Of a DNA stretch of 64,000 nt, positions 60,128 to 64,000 are shown in pieces. Position 1 is the first letter of the stretch; every line of letters starts with the position of its first letter. The notes beneath the pieces are model-generated. The model worked only from the letters and a program-made list of their open reading frames with translations. It did not search any database and was not told where the DNA came from. The stretch lies in the NCBI RefSeq assembly GCF_000956545.1, contig NZ_JYIT01000085.1, forward strand, positions 186,001-250,000. The letters run 5' to 3'. This DNA is from Microbacterium azadirachtae. GTDB lineage: Bacteria; Actinomycetota; Actinomycetes; Actinomycetales; Microbacteriaceae. A program made the translations under genes and the position numbers.

Positions 60128-61743
60128 GCTTCGAGATCCACACGTCCGGGGCGCCGAAGGCGGCGATCGACGAGGTCGTCCCGCGACTGGTGGGCGAGCT
60201 GATCGCCTCCCGGATCACCAACGGCGACCCGACCGTGTGGGGCGAGTCCGCCGAGGCCGAGGCTGCCGTCCGCCTCGGCTGGGTGGACGCGGTGTCCGTG
60301 TCGCGCCCGCTGGTCCCCGAGATCGTCGCCCTGCGCGACGAGCTCGCGGCGAAGGGCGTCACGCGCGTGGTCCTGGCGGGGATGGGCGGATCGTCGCTCG
60401 CCCCCGAGGTCATCTCGCAGACCGCCGGGATCGACGTCACCATCCTCGACTCGACCTCCCCGGGCCAGGTGCTCGCCGCCATCGACGCCGGGCTCTCCGA
60501 TGTCGTGCTCGTCGTGTCGTCGAAGTCCGGGTCGACCGTCGAGACCGACTCGCAGCGCCGCACCTTCGAGACGGCGTTCCGCGACATCGGGATCGACCCG
60601 GTGGAGCGCATCGTCGTGGTCACCGACCCGGGCTCGCCGCTCGACGCCTCTGCCCGGGAAGCCGGATACCGCGTGTTCAACGCGGACCCGAACGTGGGGG
60701 GTCGCTACTCGGCGCTGACGGCGTTCGGCCTGGTGCCGTCCGGCCTCGCCGGCGTCGACGTCGCCGAACTGCTCGACGAGGCGGAGGCGACCCTGCTGCA
60801 GGTCGCGATCGACTCCCCGGAGAACCCGGCGCTGCTCCTCGGCGCGGCGATCGCCGCCTCGCGGCAGAGCCCGGACGGTCCCCGTCGCGACAAGCTGGGT
60901 CTGATCACCGACGGCACGCACATCGTGGGCCTGCCCGATTGGATCGAGCAGCTGGTCGCCGAGTCGACCGGCAAGGAGGGCACCGGGATCCTTCCCGTCG
61001 TGCTGCTCCCGGTGTCGCCCGAGGTGGACAGCCGTCCCGCCGATCTGCAGCTCGTGCGTCTCGTCGACGACGCCGACGAGTTCCACCTGCGGGAGCGCCA
61101 CCCCGGCGAGATCCTCGTCAGCGGCACCCTGGGCGCCCAGTTCCTGGTCTGGGAGTACGCGACGGCGATCGCCGGACACCTGCTGGGCATCAACCCGTTC
61201 GATCAGCCCGACGTGGAGTCCGCGAAGGTCGCCGCCCGCGGCCTCCTGGACGCACGCCCCGCGCCCGCGCCCGCGGCCTTCGAGCAGGACGGCGTCGAGG
61301 TCCGCGCCTCCGATCCTGCGCTGCTCGCCTCCCGCACCATCGCCGGCGTGCTGGACGCGCTCTGGGCGCGGCTCCCCGAGGACGGCTACGTGTCCATCCA
61401 GGCCTACGTCGATCGTCTCGAGATGCCGCAGCTGCAGGGCCTCCGCGAACTCGTGGCTGCGGACTCCGGTCGTCCGACGACGTTCGGCTGGGGCCCGCGC
61501 TTCCTGCACTCGACGGGGCAGTACCACAAGGGCGGGCCCGCTCAGGGCGTGTTCCTGCAGATCCTGGAGCGCACCGACGTGGATCTGGAGATCCCCGGAC
61601 GTCCGTTCACCTTCGGCCAGCTCATCGAGGCCCAGGCCGCCGGCGACGCCGGCGTGCTCGCCGCGCACGGCCGTCCCGTCGTGACGCTCACGATCACCGA
61701 ACCGCAGGACGACGTGCTCGACCTGTTCGAGGCCGCGCAGTAG
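60124..61743 (+). CDS. pgi: glucose-6-phosphate isomerase
   Basis: 539 residues with SIS-type motifs MGGSSLAPEV and SKSGSTVET. It interconverts G6P and F6P, and its place between tal and zwf links glycolysis to the pentose phosphate pathway. The GTG overlaps the tal stop (GTGA). The sequence is divergent from classical Pgi, as in related actinobacteria. Confidence 0.93.
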   Translation: MSFEIHTSGAPKAAIDEVVPRLVGELIASRITNGDPTVWGESAEAEAAVRLGWVDAVSVSRPLVPEIVALRDELAAKGVTRVVLAGMGGSSLAPEVISQTAGIDVTILDSTSPGQVLAAIDAGLSDVVLVVSSKSGSTVETDSQRRTFETAFRDIGIDPVERIVVVTDPGSPLDASAREAGYRVFNADPNVGGRYSALTAFGLVPSGLAGVDVAELLDEAEATLLQVAIDSPENPALLLGAAIAASRQSPDGPRRDKLGLITDGTHIVGLPDWIEQLVAESTGKEGTGILPVVLLPVSPEVDSRPADLQLVRLVDDADEFHLRERHPGEILVSGTLGAQFLVWEYATAIAGHLLGINPFDQPDVESAKVAARGLLDARPAPAPAAFEQDGVEVRASDPALLASRTIAGVLDALWARLPEDGYVSIQAYVDRLEMPQLQGLRELVAADSGRPTTFGWGPRFLHSTGQYHKGGPAQGVFLQILERTDVDLEIPGRPFTFGQLIEAQAAGDAGVLAAHGRPVVTLTITEPQDDVLDLFEAAQ

Positions 61744-61777
61744 GCCCATCCGCAATCCCCAGGAGAATCCCCCACTG

Positions 61778-63325
61778 ATGACTGTCCACGTCTCCCGCGG
61801 CCACAACCCCCTGCGTGACCCCGACGATCGCCGGCTGAACCGGATCGCCGGACCCAGCGCACTGGTGATCTTCGGCGTCACCGGCGACCTGTCGCGCAAG
61901 AAGCTGATGCCCGCCGTCTACGACCTCGCCAACCGCGGCCTGCTGCCCCCCGGCTTCGCCCTGGTCGGCTTCGCCCGCCGTGACTGGGAGGACCAGGACT
62001 TCGCGCAGGTCGTCTACGACGCGGTGAAGGAGCACGCGCGCACCCCGTTCCGCGAGGAGACGTGGGCGCAGCTGCTGCAGGGCATCCGCTTCGTCTCCGG
62101 TGAGTTCGGAGACCCGGACGCGTTCCGCCGGCTGCGCGAGACCGTCGAGAAGCTCGACGTCGAACGCGGCACCATGGGCAACCACGCGTACTACCTCTCG
62201 ATCCCGCCGAACCAGTTCCCGCTGGTCGCACGGCAGCTGCGCGACTCGGGACTCGTCGAGGGACACGAGGACGCCGACCACTGGCGGCGCGTCGTGATCG
62301 AGAAGCCGTTCGGACACGACCTCGCGTCCGCACGGGCGCTCAACGACGCCCTGGAGGGCACGTTCCCGGCCGACTCGATCTTCCGGATCGACCACTACCT
62401 CGGCAAGGAGACGGTCCAGAACATCCTCGCGCTGCGGTTCGCGAACGAGCTGTACGAGCCGATCTGGAACCGCAACTACGTGGATCACGTGCAGATCACG
62501 ATGGCGGAGGACATCGGCGTCGGGGGCCGTGCCGGCTACTACGACGGCATCGGCGCCGCCCGCGATGTCATCCAGAACCACCTGCTGCAGTTGCTTGCGC
62601 TCACCGCGATGGAGGAGCCGATCAGCCTGTCGGCCGAGCACCTGCGCGCCGAGAAGGAGAAGGTTCTCGCAGCCGTCTCGCTGCCCGACGACCTCTCGCT
62701 CGCCACGGCCCGCGGACAGTACGCCGGCGGTTGGCAGGGCGGCGAGCAGGTCACCGGCTTCCTCGACGAGGACGGCATGGATCCGGAGTCCATCACGGAG
62801 ACCTACGCCGCGGTCAAGCTCGAGATCAACACCCGGCGCTGGGCCGACGTGCCGTTCTACCTGCGCACCGGCAAGCGCCTCGGCCGCCGCGTGACCGAGA
62901 TCGCGGTCGTCTTCAAGCGCGCTCCGGAGCATCTGTTCGGTGGTGCGCAGACCTCCGAGCTGGGCCAGAACGCCCTCGTGATCCGCGTGCAGCCCGATGA
63001 GGGCGTGACGCTGCGGTTCGGTTCCAAGGTTCCGGGCAACGGCAGCAACGTGCGCGATGTGACCATGGACTTCGGCTATGGACACGCGTTCACCGAGGCC
63101 AGCCCTGAGGCGTACGAACGACTGATCCTCGACGTCCTCCTCGGCGATCCGCCGCTGTTCCCGCGCCACGAGGAGGTCGAGCTCAGCTGGAAGATCCTCG
63201 ATCCGGTCGAGCAGTACTGGGCCGCCGAGGGCGGCCCGCTGGAGCAGTACGCTCCCGGATCCTGGGGCCCGGCCTCCGCCGATGCCCTGCTCGCCCGCGA
63301 CGGACGTGTCTGGAGGCGCCCGTGA
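61778..63325 (+). CDS. zwf: glucose-6-phosphate dehydrogenase
   Basis: 515 residues with the NADP motif GVTGDLSRKKLMPA and the active-site RIDHYLGKE. It makes NADPH and 6-phosphogluconolactone. The stop overlaps the opcA GTG by 4 nt, so it is coupled to its assembly factor. Confidence 0.97.
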   Translation: MTVHVSRGHNPLRDPDDRRLNRIAGPSALVIFGVTGDLSRKKLMPAVYDLANRGLLPPGFALVGFARRDWEDQDFAQVVYDAVKEHARTPFREETWAQLLQGIRFVSGEFGDPDAFRRLRETVEKLDVERGTMGNHAYYLSIPPNQFPLVARQLRDSGLVEGHEDADHWRRVVIEKPFGHDLASARALNDALEGTFPADSIFRIDHYLGKETVQNILALRFANELYEPIWNRNYVDHVQITMAEDIGVGGRAGYYDGIGAARDVIQNHLLQLLALTAMEEPISLSAEHLRAEKEKVLAAVSLPDDLSLATARGQYAGGWQGGEQVTGFLDEDGMDPESITETYAAVKLEINTRRWADVPFYLRTGKRLGRRVTEIAVVFKRAPEHLFGGAQTSELGQNALVIRVQPDEGVTLRFGSKVPGNGSNVRDVTMDFGYGHAFTEASPEAYERLILDVLLGDPPLFPRHEEVELSWKILDPVEQYWAAEGGPLEQYAPGSWGPASADALLARDGRVWRRP

Positions 63326-64000
63326 TCATCGATCTGCCCGACACCACCACCAGCCAGGTCGCGAAGAACCTGGTCAAGGCTCGCGAAGAGGGCGGCGTCG
63401 TCGCGCTCGGTCGCGTGCTCACACTCATCATCGCGGCGCCGGACGACGCGCTGGAGGCGGCGGTCGACGCCGCGAACGACGCATCCCGCGAGCACCCGAT
63501 GCGCGTCATCGTGCTGACCACGAGCGAGGGCGAGGCACACCTGGACGCGCAGATCCGGGTCGGCGGCGACGCCGGCGCGAGCGAGGTCGTCGTGCTGCAC
63601 GCCTACGGCGACGCCGCCAGCAACGAGGAGAGCCTGGTCACGGGTCTCCTGCTGCCCGACGCCCCCGTGGTCGTCTGGTGGCCGACGCTGGCGCCGGAAG
63701 CGCCGGCGGAATCGCCGCTCGGACGAATCGCACAGCGCCGCATCACCGACGCGGCGACCGCGAGCGATGTGCGCGCGCAGCTCGAGGTGCTCGGACGCAC
63801 ACACGTCCCGGGCGACACCGATCTCGCCTGGACCCGGCTCACGCACTGGCGCGAGCAGCTCGCCGCCGTCCTCGATCAGCCGCCGTTCGACGAGGTGACC
63901 GCGGTCGAGGTGCGCGGCGCCGCCGATTCCCCCTCCACCGCGCTGCTCGCCGCCTGGCTGGGCCTCGCGCTGGACGTCCCGGTCCGCTGGGCGTACGAGC
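63322..64000 (+). CDS. opcA: G6PD assembly protein OpcA, 3' end cut off
   Basis: 226 residues are in the window; the end is missing. It begins VIIDLPDTTTSQVAKNLV and contains VVVWWPTLAPEAP, features of OpcA, which assists or regulates G6PD in actinobacteria. The start GTG overlaps the zwf stop (GTGA). A 6-phosphogluconolactonase gene usually follows. Confidence 0.93.
   Translation, partial: MIIDLPDTTTSQVAKNLVKAREEGGVVALGRVLTLIIAAPDDALEAAVDAANDASREHPMRVIVLTTSEGEAHLDAQIRVGGDAGASEVVVLHAYGDAASNEESLVTGLLLPDAPVVVWWPTLAPEAPAESPLGRIAQRRITDAATASDVRAQLEVLGRTHVPGDTDLAWTRLTHWREQLAAVLDQPPFDEVTAVEVRGAADSPSTALLAAWLGLALDVPVRWAYE

Noticed and set aside
1..64000. CRISPR array, prophage, insertion sequence, rRNA or riboswitch
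   Set aside because: I found no regularly spaced repeats, transposase, integrase, capsid or rRNA sequence. No conserved riboswitch core was recognised in leaders such as bioY or suf; this cannot be excluded without a covariance-model search.

Overview
The window is about 64 kb of high-GC, chromosomal, almost entirely core-genome DNA from an actinobacterium. Gene content and order fit the family Microbacteriaceae, most likely Microbacterium. Pointers are RbpA, the pafB-pafC-tatA-tatC-helY block, an actinobacterial glgA/glgC divergent pair, a SUF operon with a Rieske ferredoxin gene inside it, and ctaB divergent from tkt-tal-pgi-zwf-opcA. Coding density is very high. No gap without a gene exceeds 300 bases, and many neighbours share ATGA or GTGA start/stop overlaps. 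I see no insertion sequence, prophage, CRISPR array, rRNA or plasmid function. One tRNA gene (Leu, anticodon GAG) is present.

Layout. 1-4.6 kb: an AraC-type regulator fragment, an HdeD-like membrane protein, an SDR oxidoreductase, a NfeD-SPFH-GDPD operon and rbpA. 4.6-14.4 kb, minus strand: trmI with a HAD phosphatase, FKBP lipoprotein, pafB, pafC, tatA, tatC, a Ski2-type helicase and lnt. This block resembles the mycobacterial Pup-proteasome neighbourhood, but no pup, prcBA, mpa, dop or pafA is present here. 14.4-26.8 kb: PAC2 protein, uppP, M20 peptidase, tRNA-Leu, an unusual serine protease, a ferritin-like/VIT1 fusion, a superfamily 2 helicase, SGNH hydrolase, SPOUT methyltransferase, sirtuin, phosphatase and an MFS transporter. 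26.8-31 kb: a branched-chain (or pyruvate) 2-oxoacid dehydrogenase operon E1alpha-E1beta-E2 with a divergent Lrp/AsnC regulator. 31-38 kb: hydrolases, a DEDD exonuclease, L31, an ABC ATPase, glgA/glgC and serB. 38-41 kb: fabG, a DUF4190 protein, and a DUF3099/zinc-binding/SURF1 operon. 41-48.6 kb: an ABC-F ATPase, the bioY-bioM-bioN biotin ECF transporter with a divergent BioQ-like TetR regulator, an MFS transporter and a MalY-type C-S lyase. 48.7-52.8 kb: sufB-sufD-Rieske-sufC-DUF59. 53-64 kb: ctaA, an HTH regulator, ctaB and the pentose-phosphate operon tkt-tal-pgi-zwf-opcA, which runs off the right edge.

Regulation visible in the sequence. Sixteen genes have a TANNNT -10 hexamer ending 6 to 8 nt before the start codon, and most of them lack a Shine-Dalgarno sequence, which points to widespread leaderless mRNAs. 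Four regulatory sites stand out. An 11-bp-arm inverted repeat lies between lrp and the bkd operon. Two GAAC-N3-GTTC palindromes lie between bioQ and bioY. The 46-bp glgA/glgC gap holds two physically overlapping promoters. Two promoters resemble the RecA-independent DNA-damage promoter read by PafBC (TTGTCRGTG-N8-TANNNT), one before a helicase gene and one before an alpha/beta hydrolase gene, in the same window as pafBC. I found no wholly new multi-gene defence or mobile system. The most interesting material is regulatory, together with a few proteins with altered catalytic motifs.
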